Shown: positions 46,902 through 60,037 of the stretch, piece by piece
Numbering within the stretch: position 1 is the stretch's first letter
Layout: each line of letters begins with the position of its first letter
From: Phanerochaete sordida
Taxonomy: Eukaryota > Basidiomycota > Agaricomycetes > Polyporales > Phanerochaetaceae
Assembly: GCA_019973155.2 (NCBI GenBank)
Contig: BPQB01000001.1
Location: forward strand, 1,240,001-1,304,000
Direction: 5' to 3'
DNA: 64,000 bases
The notes under the pieces: model-generated
The model's input: only the letters and a program-made list of their open reading frames with translations
Database searches by the model: none
What the model was told of the DNA's origin: nothing
Program-made: the position numbers and the translations under genes

Positions 46902-48175
46902 CCTGCCGAAGGCCTCGTCGGGCGAGGTGAGGCGGGTTGGAAGGACGACGGGCGCACAGCGACGGCAGACGAGCGAGACACGAACGAGAGGGACGAAGGG
47001 AGCGAGGCCAGTACCAGTCTGCGTCTCTTTCTTTCTTCTAGTCCGACCTGAAAGTCCGCTCGCGAGGACGGGCGCCAAACGCCCTCCTCGCAATGCCGTC
47101 GCGGGCGCCTGTGTCCGGCATGCTCATCTGATTGGCCGAAAGCGGCAGGCGCGGACCAGCGGTGGCGCTGTCCGGGGGCCAGACGCGCGTGCCCCCGAGA
47201 CGCCTGCGCGCGCTGGCGATTCAAACTCCGGCAGAGAGACCCTGGCACCCTGCCCGCGGCTACACGTGGCGCCAGACGCCCGCCAGAGCCAGAGAGAGAG
47301 GATCTGCCCCGTCTGCCGTCTGCGGGGCGAGCCTGCACAGCTGCTGCCAACAGGCGGCCGCCGCGAGCTTGTGGGACAACGGGCACCGCCCATGCCTCTT
47401 CCAGTCTCGCGTTCCCAAGCCATCCTCCGCGCCCACTTCGAACCCAGACGACCCCGCTGCCCCACGAGCCAGCGTGGGCCAAGTGATTCCCGCGATACGC
47501 CTAATGCTTCCGCGATGGCCTCTCGTCCTCGCCTGTGATTCGCTCGTTGCAGCCGCCGCGGGGTACAGCCCTGCATGCCTCGAAAATCCCATCAAGACAC
47601 GCGCCCGCAAACCTCCTGCACGGTCACCCGCGAAGCCCCCGAGAGCCCTTGCCAGCGCCCGCGGGCCGTCCTTGGCACCCTCGATTTCGTCTGCAGCGAG
47701 AGAGCAGTGTATATCAGTCGTGTATGTGATATATGTCTACAAAGAGTGCTAGGTCTGTCCGCAACCCGTATGACTACAAGGAATACCGTGACGATATTGT
47801 GTATGATAATATGGTAAAGCGTAGATAGTGGCGGGGGCATCATGCAGTGGAGAGAGGGGAAGAGGGAACAGTGCAATGAGAGGATACGACGGCGCCGAAT
47901 TCGTGGATGACGGATGGATACAAAAAGTCGTAAAATCATCAGGGTATCACGCACACCAACACTCAGACCCAGTGGAGAAAAGCAAAGAGGATAAAACCCA
48001 AGAAAGAAGACAACCATGAGCTTACTGAGCAACAGATAATATCGTCAACGATCGCCTGGAAAACCCTGAGGAGGACTCAGAAAAATCTGCGCAAGTACCC
48101 GGCGACCCTTGGGACCAAGGGAAAGAGGAGAGGGAGTGCGAACCAGGCCAGCATCCCAAAGGTCGCCCCGTACCG
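46902..48175. other. Intergenic, JmjC promoter to SSK1 3' end
   Basis: 1.27 kb. The frame 47132-47752 (plus, 206 codons) is Arg/Pro/Ala-rich, overlaps frames on the other strand and matches nothing I recognise. The half nearest SSK1 is AT-richer and likely holds its 3' untranslated region. Confidence 0.5.
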
Positions 48176-51100
48176 TCACTGGGGCTCGGCTTCGGGCTCT
48201 GGCGGCGGCGGTTCCGTGTCCTCGGGGATAGCACTGTCATCTTTCGCATCGAGTTCTGGTTGAGGCTCCGGTGCGGCTTCATGCGAAGGTTCTGTCTGCG
48301 GTTCTGAAGCGCCTGTGGGTTCAGAAGAAGGCGCAGGAAGGGGACAACCGGACGCCTTGCTGTCCAACGAAGATCGCACACCATCACCTGTATAATAAGC
48401 GATTCAATAGGATGCCCCTGAGACATCATACGAGCACAACTCACCAGACGCTTGCGGACGATGCGCGGAGGCCAAAGACAGCGCGGCTTCACTGGCGGTC
48501 ATGCCTGCCGAAGAAAATTGAGTGATGTCAGTCGACCAAACAAAGCAAAGTTTACTCACTGGCGAAGGATGGTTTAATTGGATTGGCCGACGTCGAAAGT
48601 TTCTGTTCGAACGACGAGGACAAGCCCGGCGAGTCATCTGACAGTGGGGTGTTCGGCGTCGCGGCCTTCTCACCGCCCGCTGCCTGCAGGTTCTCAGCCT
48701 GCGCTCGCCGAGTCGCCATCGACGCCCCGCGTGGTTTATCCCCGGCAGAGGGGGACGATCTGCCTTCTGGCACATGCAGCCGACGTGCGACCTGCTGCGC
48801 CTGCGCCGTCTGGCCTGTGGTGATGGTCCGCACCACCTCTGGCCGAATGTCCGCCCACATTTGCAACGCCTTGATCGATCCCCACTCAATGATCTTACTG
48901 TTCAGCCACTGCAGGGACACGGGCTTCGTCAGGAAGTCGTTGCATCCGGCCGCCAGCGCCGCGACTCGATCGGCCTGCAGGGAAGACGCCGTGAGGGCGA
49001 CGATGATCACAGACGAGCGGTATGGAGGCGTGGACATGTTCCGCGAATCAGTCGTGGAGGCCTCCGAAGGCGTGCGCTGGCCTTCCGACTGTGGTGTCGA
49101 GGGGAACGCTTGCCCACTCTGCTTCTCCAGCCGTCTGATCTCCTTCGTGGCTTGGATTCCGTCCATCACGGGCATCTGAATATCCATCTGAAAGCCCAGG
49201 CCTCGTGAGCACATCTCAAAGCTACAACCTTCGCGGGAGGAGCACATACCAAAATCAAGTGGAATGTACCAGATCGCCACTTCTGCACAGCTTCTTCTCC
49301 GTTCTTCGCGACGTCGTACTTGATTTTCTTCTTCCTCATGAACGTGGTCAAGATTGTTTGGTTTATAGGGTTATCTGCGGAATAATGAGCTCGTGAAGAT
49401 ACTTGTAAGAATAGCTATGCATACCGTCGACGATGAGCACGCTGATAGGTGGGACAATGTTGCTATCCGCAGGACCCTTCGCCATGGACTTCTTGGCCCC
49501 AACCGAGGGCGACGCCGTGTGTGACTCGGTCGGTCTCCGGGACAATCGTCGGCTAGGAGGTCCAGGAGCAGCTCGCGTCTGGGGAGACGTCGGAGGGCTG
49601 GCTTGGTGACTCTGACGACGGGTCAGATACTGCCGTCCACCCTGCGGGGCTGCGCCGTCCTGAGAAGGCGGCGCAGCCGCTTGCTCTCCGCTAGACGCAG
49701 CGCTTTCCTCACTGATAGCCCCAGAAAGGACCTGCCGAGATTTCCCCTTGCCGGTCGTTGTCAAGTACGCGTCCGATGTCTCCGACGATGCGGGTGTGGG
49801 TCGAGGACTGTGGCGCATTGTTGAGGTACTGCCGCTTGGCAAGCCTTCCGCACCATCGTGTTTGTTGTTCCCGGATGGCACCCGGCTGTAGTTCCGATGC
49901 CGTGAAGGAGGGTGAACCTGTCTCCCCTGCTGCTGGTCCCTATCACGCTCAACATTGGGACTTGGAGGCAACGCGATTGAGTTCCTTGGCTTCGGGTGGA
50001 AGAAAATGCCCGTCGGCTGGCCGTCTGGGCTCTGAATGAGCAGGCCGCTGGCTGAGGAAGTGCCGAGCTTCAGTGCGGCATCGGAGAAGTACTCGATATT
50101 ATCCGACTGACTCAAGGGAGACGGCGGGGCGTGCCCTGTGGTCCACTCTCCGGGAAGCTCTTTCGGGGACCTGGTCGGCCTGTCAGAGCCCGTACGCGCG
50201 CTCGCAGTCGACCGTGTGCTGGGTGATTTCGGAATGCCGGAGAGCGAGAAGAACGGGGAAATGGAGTGGAGTCCCGGACTCATCGGAGAGGTAGCGATCG
50301 GATTGAAGTATGGGTCCACTACTGGGCGCGTCACGGCGGTATGCAGCGCGGTAAGGAAGCGACGAGGCCCAGCGGGCTTAGGGATGACGATGACCTCGGG
50401 AATTCGGGTAGTACCAGACTCCTTCGTGGGCATGAGGATCGTCTGTATCACATCCTTGACGAGCTTGAAGTTCGCCAGACTTGTGAAGTGGACGATGACG
50501 ACTTGTGGTGCTGGCGGAGTATTTCCTAGCATGCCCATGACACGCGCGACCTGCGGTGAGGATCTGGGACGGTGGTTCGACGCCAGAGAGGGACGCTTGC
50601 TACGGCTGTTGATGTTCAGCGGGTACACTTGTTCTGCCTTGATCTTCTGCAAGCGGCTACGCAGTACCGCGACGTCGTCGTCGATCAATACAAACACTGG
50701 ATCCGACCCAGACTTGAGTCCACTTGCAGCGGGAGGCGTGCCAGGGGTCGGATCATTTGAGGGAGGAAGCTCGATTGGCGGGATAGCAGAGAGGGAAGGG
50801 TCTATTACGTCAGCGACGAGCTCGTACTCGCCGTCTACGCCAGGTTCCGTAGACATATGGCTGACGTCCATACCCCAGGCAGTCAGATAGCTCGACAAGT
50901 GGTGCGCGAATGAGCCACTCGTACTCGCGTGTAGGGTAACGCTCTTGCCTCGCAGTGTCTCCGCAAAATTCGTAAGCTGCTCCAGTGTCGGCTCGCTCGA
51001 GATATGCATGTCGGGGTAACCTAGAATGGCAGCGTCCTCAGGAGTGACCGATACCGAAGGGTTCACGGCAGCAGGATCTCCAGGCTCGAGGTGGACAGCG

Positions 51101-52432
51101 AGCTCGCATATCCGATTGGCAGAAGGTATCATCGGCTGCTCGGAGTCTGCAGCCAGGGTTGCGCCAACATACCGCAGAAGACGTCGAAGGAAGAGTGTGT
51201 CCAAGGAAGGAGAAGATCTTGAGGGCGGCGATGGCTGAGCATCTTGTGATATATCCCCCGCCCGACTCCGTATATCCGTCGCGGATAGTCGATGGAGTAT
51301 TCGGAAATTGCACCGCAAGAGATCGAACTCGGTGGTGGGCGACGCGACACGTGACGTTGGTATTCCTTCGACAGTGGTCTGCGCTATTACAGAGTCGACA
51401 TAGTCGACGTAGAGCCCAACTTCGATAGTGTCACCCTTCTGCGCGGTGTCGATCACTTGCCGAATGACCTAGGGAATGTCAATTACAGAACCAGCGGCAA
51501 TAGACAGCAGAGCGTACGTGTGACAACGTGTATGAGATACCACTCTCGTCGCCCTTGACCGCGATATGCTTCATTCCCACGTCGCTATGGAAAAGCACGA
51601 GGTCTACACCAGCTTGCGCCGCGACCCCACTGAGCGCGTCCCCTACACTCTGAAGCATTTCGCCGACGTCGAAGTCATTGAGGTCTGTCGATAGCGCAGA
51701 CGTTCTGTGTGAGGAGGCATCGCTCGGCGTTGGGTCGACGCTAAGCTGGGACATATTCGCGGACATGTAGTTCAAATTCTTCATGGTCGTGAACATTGCG
51801 GATATAGATGGCGTGGGGATGGAGAGCGAGCATGCCGAGAACTGCTCCTTCGCGGGGTCAAGGACCTGAGGTGGCGATAGCTGCAGCAATGTCTGGATGA
51901 CCATCTGAACGGAATCTGCGAGCTCGAGGGAGAGCTCGCGAAACTGTTCCAGCTCTGGCGCTTGGGGGCTGGGGACTGGGGAAGGGCTGCCCTCGGAGAC
52001 GGATGCACGCCTGGGATTCTGCAATGCGCTGAGTTGGGAGGGTAAGGGCATCGAGAAAGCCCGGGATAGGCGAGGGACGGCGAGGCGACCTGCCTGGTCC
52101 ATGGGGTTTTGCTCTATTTCGAGGTGATTCGTGGGGGTGACGAAGTCGGGGTCTTCGACGATGTCCTCTGGCCTCGCGACTCGCTTTCGCGGGGCATTAG
52201 CCTCCTCTTCTGAAATGTCAGTCTCGCCTTCGGAGGAGCTGAGGGCGACAGCCCGTTCGGCACCCAGCGGAAGGGGTACCTGAGGGGGCTGCTCTGCGGG
52301 CCATGCGATACCAAACTTGCTGGACGACGAAAGCTCGAGTAGGACGGGCTCCTGACCGAGTACCTCTTCTTCCCCTCCCTGTCCCGGGACGACGGGCGGA
52401 ATCCTGACCACTGGCAGACGTGCCCCAGTCAT
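48176..52432 (-). CDS. SSK1: Response regulator SSK1 (HOG stress pathway)
   Basis: Receiver of the histidine-kinase phosphorelay that activates the Ssk2-Pbs2-Hog1 MAP kinase cascade. About 1,300 residues. The start at 52432 gives MTGARLPVVRIPP. The long N-terminal region has a GAF-like stretch (MLQSVGDALSGVAAQAGVDL VLFHSDVGMKHIAVKG) and, past one intron, VIRQVIDTAQKGDTIEVGLY and VFVLIDDDVAVLRSRLQKIK. The receiver domain follows a basic Ser/Arg-rich linker: ISVLIVDDNPINQTILTTFM, then DVAKNGEEAVQKW, the phospho-acceptor Asp in FHLILMDIQMPVMDGI (intron just before the Met-Asp), VIIVALTASSLQ and CNDFLTKPVSLQWLNSKI. That is DD, D, T and K all present. The WLNSKIIEWGSIKALQMW block just after the receiver is typical of Ssk1. 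The tail is acidic and Pro-rich (EDTEPPPPEPEAEPQ). Confidence 0.94.
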
Positions 52433-52972
52433 TGTGCCAGCAGGGTGGATAGGAGAGCGCGACGACTAGTGGACGGGGTAGGGGAGCCTTGTCGTTCAAC
52501 GAAGAAGACACGCGCCTCAGCGACGGGGGAGGATGCAGACCAGATTTTTGGTGGCCGCTGCGGGACCTGGCGGATGTGCCGCCTTCGAGGTCGTACAGTG
52601 CGCGAAAGTTCCGGCTGAGCGGAGAGCCAGCGCAGTTAGACGCCCAGAGCCTCCTGCACTGACTTTTGACGAGGGCACCGCCGTCTCCTCGAGGAAACAG
52701 GGTCACAACGACACTCCTGCTCAATCTTCATCAGCCCTCAGCAATTTGCGTCCAGGCACACAGTGCCCGCAGCGTACACAGCGTGCTTGAGGAGCGAGCG
52801 CTGCGATGGAGGCACACGCAGCCACCGCATGGGTCTTTGCAGCGGCCAGGAAACAACCTTACCAGACCTTACCCTCCTGCAGATCGGGCCCATGGGAAGC
52901 CCGCAAGACGAAATCAGGAGAGCGTGGCAATCCAGACTAAAGAACATAATAATGTAATACAACAAGGCTTAT
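52433..52972. other. Intergenic, SSK1 promoter to ARS2 3' end
   Basis: 540 bases without a credible gene. The stretch 52935-52972 (AT-rich, AATAAT near 52949) probably serves ARS2 3' end formation on the other strand. Confidence 0.5.
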
Positions 52973-55900
52973 TCAATACGTGAGCTCCACGTCGCCCTCA
53001 GCAACCAGGTCCATGTCGTGGTAAGAAACCTTCTTTCCCGCGGCAGCCCGAGGATCCTCCTTCGCGTCCGGTGGCGGAGGTGGCGGGGGACCGTTCATGC
53101 TGCCAGCACGGCCGCTACGTCGCCCGCCTATTGCTGGGACCTCTGGCGCGACCATCGGCTTCGCAGGAAGACCGGCCGACGCAGGAATAGACGGTATCTC
53201 GGACGGCTGCTCGTACCCAGGTGCAAAGCCGCCAAGACGGTCGCTAAGTCGCCTCGCGGTGACCGCTTCGTCGCGTCGTGGAGGCGGAAACGGCGCCGGC
53301 ATGTACGGATACCCGTAAGGATCCCAGTACCCGCCGCCGCCGTTGGGCGGATAAGGATGAGGATATCCTGGATAGGGAGGGTGAAAGGGCCCAGGCCTCG
53401 GGAATTCACCCATCGGGAATGCAGAACCCTGGAGGCCATACGCCTGCGGGGGAGGTGCTTGAGCAGCGTTGCCGACCTGCGGAGGAGGGTGAGAGAAGGG
53501 CTGGATGTGGTGTGGATCAAGCGCAAAGTTGTTGTAATAGGGTATCTGTATTTATGGGCGGAGATGAGCAGGTTTAGAGAACGGTGTGATGTGGCACGTA
53601 CATCCTCTAGCTGTTTGACGATGTCCGGGTGCTTGTTCGCAATGTGCTTTTCCACGAAGGAGGTGGCTTTGAACAGCTTCTGGCAAGTCTTGCACCTGAA
53701 CTTCCCTTCGTCCTCTTGCTTGATCCATTGCTCGCAAGCTTTGCTTAGCTCTCTGCACGCGGAGTTCAGCGATTGAGGATATTCATAGACGGTAAACGTA
53801 CTCTTCGTAGCTCTTGCCCAGGTAGTCTCGCGGATCGACCCCGCTTCGATTGATCAAGAGCGCAAGCTTGGAATCTAGCCACTCAAGCCATCGCTCATCT
53901 GCGTGAATAAATGTCAGCATTATTATGATAGACGAGCGCCACACCAAGACGCACCATTCCGCTTCCAGTCTCGATTCTCGGATTTGTCCTTCGCGGGCGG
54001 CTCCTTCTCTTTCTCTTTCTCCCTCTCATCCGCGTTCTCTTCCTCAGCCTTGGGCTCAGTCTTCTGAGCTTCGGCAGCTTTGATCTCCTGAAGCAAAGAC
54101 TTCGACAGCGGCTTCCTCACATGCTTCACACACTTGCGCTGCAATTCCTCTACGTGATCAGTAACGACGGCGCAGTAGTAGCACGTGTTGAATGCTGTGC
54201 GGAGATAGGCAAGATACAAGTCCAAAGCAATCACCGTCTGAGAAGGCGTAAGTGCGCAGTGATCACACGTAAAAATAACCACGTACCCTACGAGCTTCCA
54301 CAGCTTTCTCGTCGCTGAAGTCGAGCAAGTTCTGCTCGCGCAGGTCAGCCATGATCTTCTCGATCCTCCGCTCCACAGCATCGCTACCCCGCTCCAGAGG
54401 CTCAGCATCGTCCGCGTTCTCGCCGTCAGCGTTTGACATCGCGACATCCGCCGGCTGCGAGGTGCCGTTCTCGGCGGTGTCACCGTTGGTCTCTGGTTTG
54501 GTCTCAAGCTTCGTCTTCCTTAGCGTCTCGTACTCGGCTTCCAAAGTCGCAGCGAGAGCCTTCGCGTTCTCGAGATCCTTCGCGAGCCTATCGGGCTTGC
54601 TAGCAACTTCTGGCGCAAAACGGATCCTGCTGGTGAATGGCTTGGTGATATGCGATACATGCAGCTTGAAACCCTCGATCTGTCTCACGTAAGATTCCGT
54701 GATATAGGCTTCTACAAAGCGGGTTCACATACCTTTTTCTCGGAAAGTTCAGCAAGAACGGAGGGCATATCTGCCTCATCGGCAAACTTGATCCAGCCAG
54801 CGCGGTAATAGTTCCGTTTCTGCATAGGGTCGCCCAACGCCAGATAAACGTAGCCGGGTGCGGTGCTAATAGACTAGATCGACCAAGCGAATCAGCAAGT
54901 GCGGAACAAAGCATTCCAGGCGACTCACCTCCTCCAACTTCATGCGTCCAATGTCTGGTGGGATAGTACGAATCATGATTTGGTTGCCTTCCGTTGGAAT
55001 TGACATTTCCTCTCCTCGGTTGGCTTGGCGCTTCGGGTCGCCTTGCTGTTTCCCATTGGCGTCTGCGCGACTCGGGTCGTGGTCGTCTCCCTGATCCTCA
55101 GTGTCGACGTTGAATTGCATCTCGTCGTCGCCTCCTACAGCCGGCTTCTGTTCCTCTGACCCAGGAGCGACGGAGCTTTCAGGAAGATCGCTAGACTGCG
55201 CGGCGTCACCGTTCGCTGCGGACTCCCTTGTCCCAGATGCTGTGGACTCGGCCTCGGTTTCTGGCTCATGCAGGTCGGGATCGAACTTCCCGGATTCAAG
55301 TTCGAGCAGGAACGCGTCCATACGACCCTTCCATCCGATCTTGCGCACCCGCGAGCGCATTTGTTGGTACTCAGGAGAAGGATCATACTTCTCGGCGAAC
55401 CATGGTGATTTCCGATGATGGTCGAACATTCGCTGCAACTACATGATGCCAGTGTTTCAGTTATATGTCGTCCCGGCGGAGATGCACAGCACGAATGTAG
55501 CACATCGACAATGCGATACGTAACAAGATATGTGCAGGAGAGAAACGCATGAGTGGAGATAAAGCTAACCTGTTGGGCGGCGAAGTCCTTCTTGTACTTC
55601 TCCCAGCGAGACCGAATGCCATTACGAGGCTTCGAACCGTCGCCTGCCTCTTGCTCAGCAGCCTTGTCCGCACTATCTTCCTCCGCTGCTTGCTGAGGAT
55701 AGTGGTAGCGGAACCATTCAGCGTATTGCTTCAGGGACGCAGGGTAGTCGAAGGTATGAGGATCGGGAGGGGCGCGTCGAGATGAGCTGTATGGAGGCGG
55801 TGGCGGGTACGGTCCTCGGTGGGGTGACGTGTATCCATAGCCCCTCGAGTGCGTGTCTGCACACAACCATGAATTTACACGTCGTATTGTAGAAACGAGC

Positions 55901-56292
55901 AGGCGCACCATAGTCGTCACCATAGCGCGGACGCGGGTCATAACGGTCACGCTCCCACGGGGAGACCGACCGACGACGTTTGCGGCCTGGAGGCCCGGCG
56001 AATTGTCGTTAGCCAACGTTACGCGTGCGAAAGCAAGTTGCGCACCTTCCTCGGCAGGCGGCGGGCTGCGACTCCTGCCACGTCGTCCGTAGTCGTACCC
56101 CGCACGCTCTCTATCGTACTGCGCCCAAGCCCGCTCGCGCTCGTATGCATCCCAGTCGCCTCGATACGGCTCCGGTGGCGGGTATCCAGCTCCAGACTCA
56201 GACCGTGGTGGTGGGTATGGGGCGCGGTAGGGAGAACGAGACCGAGAGCGGCCGCGAGGAGGAGGGTAGCCAGAACCAGACCAAGACGACAT
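52973..56292 (-). CDS. ARS2: ARS2/SERRATE-type RNA-processing factor
   Basis: Partner of the nuclear cap-binding complex that sorts capped transcripts for export, processing or decay (known for human SRRT, plant SERRATE and fission yeast Pir2). The start at 56292 gives MSSWSGSGYPPPRGRSRSRS, an RS/Tyr/Pro-rich tail. The SERRATE N-terminal domain has FDYPASLKQYAEWFRYHYPQ, RSRWEKYKKDFAAQQLQRMF and HHRKSPWFAEKYDPSPEYQQ. Next are an acidic insert, an RRM-like part (GYVYLALGDPMQKRNYYRAG WIKFADE), and IEKIMADLREQNLLDFSDEK leading to LDLYLAYLRTAFNTCYYC. WLEWLDSKLALLINRSGVDP precedes the C2H2 finger (CKTCQKLFKATSFVEKHIANKH, quoted as CKTCQKLF ... VEKHIANKH). The C-terminus is Pro/Tyr/Gly-rich and ends GDVELTY. 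About nine exons. Confidence 0.88.
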
Positions 56293-56617
56293 GTTCAGAG
56301 AGTAAAGCTGAGAGAGAAAGAGAACGAGGCCAACGCAGGAGGACAGATCAGAGTCTGCGAGGGAGAGAAGGCGAGCATGATGAAGCACAGACCTCTTAGT
56401 ATCGCGACACGACGACGAGAACGGTGTTCTCACTCTCGCCGAGACTGTGCTCAACGGTGTTCGCGATGAGGAAAGCAACAATTTCGGCCCACGACACATA
56501 CCACCCGGTTTCAAACTCCGCTTCCCAAAGCGCCCGCTGCGCGCCTTGTCCTCGCACACAACGGCCAAGTCAAGCACACGCATCTCGTTCGACACAATAC
56601 AATACGATGACAACGGA
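56293..56617. other. Intergenic, ARS2 promoter to ESF2 3' end
   Basis: 325 bases between two minus-strand genes. No feature recognised beyond purine-rich runs (GAGAGAAAGAG near 56311) in the probable ARS2 leader. Confidence 0.5.
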
Positions 56618-57646
56618 CTAGAAGATACTGCCTAGCACACTGTTGAGCTGCTTCTGCGTAGACTCGTCCACAACATCCTCCTGCTTTTCCTTTCGTCTCT
56701 TCTGGAGTGGCCGTTCGCCATCTGCTCTCTCCCGTTTCGCAGGTTTCGCGGAATCTTGCGTCGGCTCGGCCAAGCCGTTTGGGGCCTTGCCCTTGTTCCT
56801 TTCCGCACGCTTGTCGAGAACACGAGCAAGTTCAACGTTCTTGAGGTACTCTTGTTGCTCGCGCCTGGACTGCGACAGTTCCACGCGAAGCCGTGCGGCA
56901 TGGATAGCCGCCTCGTGAGCTGGAGCACGCGACGCGTCAGCAAAGGACAGCCGTGAAGGGTGCCGCAACAGACGATCTTACCTATTTGCTCGGTGAGCAT
57001 GCTCCACTTGAACTTCGGCAGGTACTTCATGGTCCACACGTCGTCTCTCCAGCGGGTGCCCTTCTTGCCCCCAATCGGTTGGGCATTCAACATCTCCGCT
57101 ACCGATCGCGCGACCTTCTTGTCCTTGAACTCTACCCAGCCTTCTGTGAAGTGCACTTTCTTCGTGGAGGTGAACTTGCGACGGAGATACGTCCGCTTGG
57201 GGTCTGTGCAGGGGGCTTCAGCCACATGCCAGGCGCATATGAGCAATACGACGCACCTTCTGGCTGCAAATAGACTCGGCCCACCTCGCCGTACTGGCTC
57301 ATGAGGTGGCGGACTTTCGTAGGGCGCATGCCAGGAGGGATCCGCGAAATGTAGACGACGCCCATCCGGTCCTGCGCTGCCTTGAACTTGGCGAGGTCCT
57401 CGGGGGTCAGGGGCTTGACGACCTTCTCCGCAGGTCCAGCGAAGCCCTCCGCATACATCCCCTCGCCCAGCTCCTCGCTGTGGTCTTCCTCATGCTTCTC
57501 ATCCTCCTCGTGGTGCTCTACTTCGCCTCCAGGCTGGAAATCGTCCTCGCCGTCCCTTTGCTGGCGGGAACCCTGAGATTTTGACGACTCCGCCTCAGAT
57601 TCCCCCGCAAAGCGATCATCAAGGACGAACCGTGGGTCAGACATCT
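56618..57646 (-). CDS. ESF2: 18S rRNA processing factor ESF2 (ABT1)
   Basis: Nucleolar RRM protein of the small-subunit processome, needed for early 18S rRNA cleavages and helping the helicase Dbp8 (known for yeast). The start at 57646 gives [20 protein letters not shown], an acidic His/Glu stretch ([20 protein letters not shown]). The RRM then has [72 protein letters not shown] and [20 protein letters not shown]. The helix typical of the family follows ([32 protein letters not shown]). It ends [11 protein letters not shown]. Three exons. The segment [14 protein letters not shown] identifies ESF2/ABT1 firmly. Confidence 0.95.
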
Positions 57647-57884
57647 GTGTGAGCTGAAGCGGTGAGCAAGGCGCAAAAAGTGAGCGTGCTAGCGCAGAGG
57701 AAGCAGCTGGGCGCCAGAAATGCGTTGCTGCACCTTCTTGCTGAAAAAGGAAACTGTGCAAGAACACTCGACAGCTTCCTTGCTAGGTGACTAAGACCAA
57801 CGATGGGGTCCGTCGTTCAAGAGAGAGAGAAAAGCAGAGAAATTATACGAGTAATACAGATACTACACTATTGAGAACAGGATG

Positions 57885-60037
57885 TTACAACTTTCCTCTA
57901 CGGTACCTGAAGGCCAGTACCATCCAGACGATACCGAGAGACACGACCACAAGGCCAGTAGCTCCAACCAAGGCACCCATAACGATCTTCCCGACTCTCC
58001 AATTACCGTGGCAGCCCGCACTTGTCGCAGCGTCGCAGGGCTGGCCTTTCGGTCGCTTCTCTTCGTAAGACCCAACCTGTAGCTGCGTGTACCATGGGTC
58101 ACCGGTCTGGTTAACGAGGGCCTGGGCGGCGATGGTCACGACCGGGGCAACGTAGTCGAGGCCGACCTCACTCTCGACCCAGTCGCTGCGCAGGTCCCAG
58201 AACTCGTCGTAGCTGCTCGGGCCCCCCACCACGCCGCCGTACAGGATGTAGGTTTCGTGCTCGGGGACCGTATCGATGTTCTGGATGTCTTGGGGCGAAG
58301 CTCCCGTAGCGAGCGCGGAGTGCGGGTTCGACGGCGCGTTGGGATGGACACCAACCATATAGGGTACTATGATGCTTTAGTATGTCTAGACATCAAGGAG
58401 ATGATGGATTACTCACCTGTCATGGGGTTGTTGCCTAGGAAGTAGTCGACTTGTGACTGCGCAAACTGACGGTATGACGATTGCTTCTCGCTGCTGGATG
58501 CAAGACCCGAGTCCGCGTATCGCATCAGGAGCATAGCAGCGTTCAACGCAGGGTTGAGAGTCGCATCGTCCGAGTCGCCGGGGTAATAGAGCAGACCGCC
58601 TTGCATCAACTATCAGCACTTGTATAATTGAGGCATATAACCGAGTCCGAATCGCACCTTGCGTAATGAAGGCTCTGCCTGTGCTGTTTACGATGCGGTC
58701 GAAATAAGTATCCAGGTCGCTCTTCCAGTTGGCACTCGACCCATTCGCCAGCTGCGGATATTTCTGTGCAATTTGCGCCCCGAGGACAGCGACGCCAGGC
58801 GTTTTCTCATCCCAGTTGAATACCGCATCGTCTTTCAGATGGTCTGCGAGCCCTTGCTTCTGGTAGATCTGCGCTGCTTGAGAATACGCATCGCTTGAGT
58901 TACTGGCGAGGGCAAGGAAAAGGCCAGCTATAGCGAGTTCATCTGAGAAGCCGGAAGAAGCATATGCGTCCGCAACAGAGGGTACTGAGGTTTGGTAGGT
59001 GACTTGCGGGATCGATGAATTCGTAGCAAATTCGTATAGCTGCTGGGCGTGCTGAAGGAGTGTTGATGCGTAGGACGTGTTTGCTATGCTGGCCGGCGCG
59101 GACTGCGACAGCGTCCTGTTGCTATACAACGCGGAACATGCGGCGAAGGCGGCGGCGGCCTGTGCTGCCGCATCCGTACCAGGGCTGGATAGACCCTTCA
59201 GTATCGATACGTAAATGCAGAAGGGCGCATATACCTAGTGCTGTTGATGGCGTAAGATGGTCTCGGCGTGGGTATGCCTCGGTCGCCGCCCCAATACGCG
59301 TTGTCCAAGTCTGCGTCTCCGATTTGCACATATAACGTATCCTGTTCTGGATGGGCCTAGTAGTCGGCGGTAAGTCCATGCAGTACGGTTGAGATAGCAG
59401 TCGTAAACATACCTTCATGAGCCAATCAAGGCTCCACCTGAGCATGTCATCGAGGTATGTCGTTTGGTTCGCAAGATCATAGCCTACGAGCCCTGCACTT
59501 AGCCACCGTAAGAGGGCTCAGGCATAATTTTGCTTACCTCTGCCATAGTCCAAAGCTCCCCAGCAGATGGACATGACAGAGAACGACTAGAAGAAGACAG
59601 AGTCAACATTCGACAACCGAGCCCGCTGTCCACTCAGGGAACATACCATGGGGAAGGTATACTTGACGTAATCTGCGCACTAAGGTCAGACTTCCACCTT
59701 ATACGCAGCGTACGACGCGACACATACCTCCTGCATCATAGTACCCTCCGCTCAAGTCGATCCCGACGTCTCTCCCGTCGTCTGTGGCGCTATCGTTTCT
59801 CCAGGGGACGCGATTCGTGGCCGGGAGCTTCCCGCTTCGCTGTTCTTCGTAGAAATATAGCGTGCTCCCGAGGATGTTCATCCAGTGGGGGTTGACAGAG
59901 CTATCCGTGTAGTTGCTGGGCTGCGTCCCGAAGGTTGCGTTCGGCGGGACCCATGGCGGATTGGGCAATGGGAGCTGGGCAGCTCCGAGCCCGGCGAGCA
60001 GCAGCGTCGACGCGACGACGGCGCGGGACGATCTCAT
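57885..60037 (-). CDS. GH9 endoglucanase with C-terminal membrane anchor
   Basis: Inverting endo-beta-1,4-glucanase of glycoside hydrolase family 9. The start at 60037 gives a signal peptide ([21 protein letters not shown]). The catalytic region has [20 protein letters not shown], where the second Asp of DAGD (catalytic base in this family) is encoded by a codon split by a 55-nt intron (59673-59727). Then come [85 protein letters not shown] and [20 protein letters not shown] (general acid Glu in SEV). A single helix ([20 protein letters not shown]) and RYRRGKL close the protein, so it is a type I membrane enzyme with the catalytic part outside. No cellulose-binding module. Many Asn-X-Ser/Thr sites. 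Confidence 0.93.

Noticed and set aside
47132..47752. 206-codon open frame upstream of the JmjC gene
   Set aside because: Arg/Pro/Ala-rich, overlapped by frames on the other strand, no start context or splice pattern, no recognisable domain.
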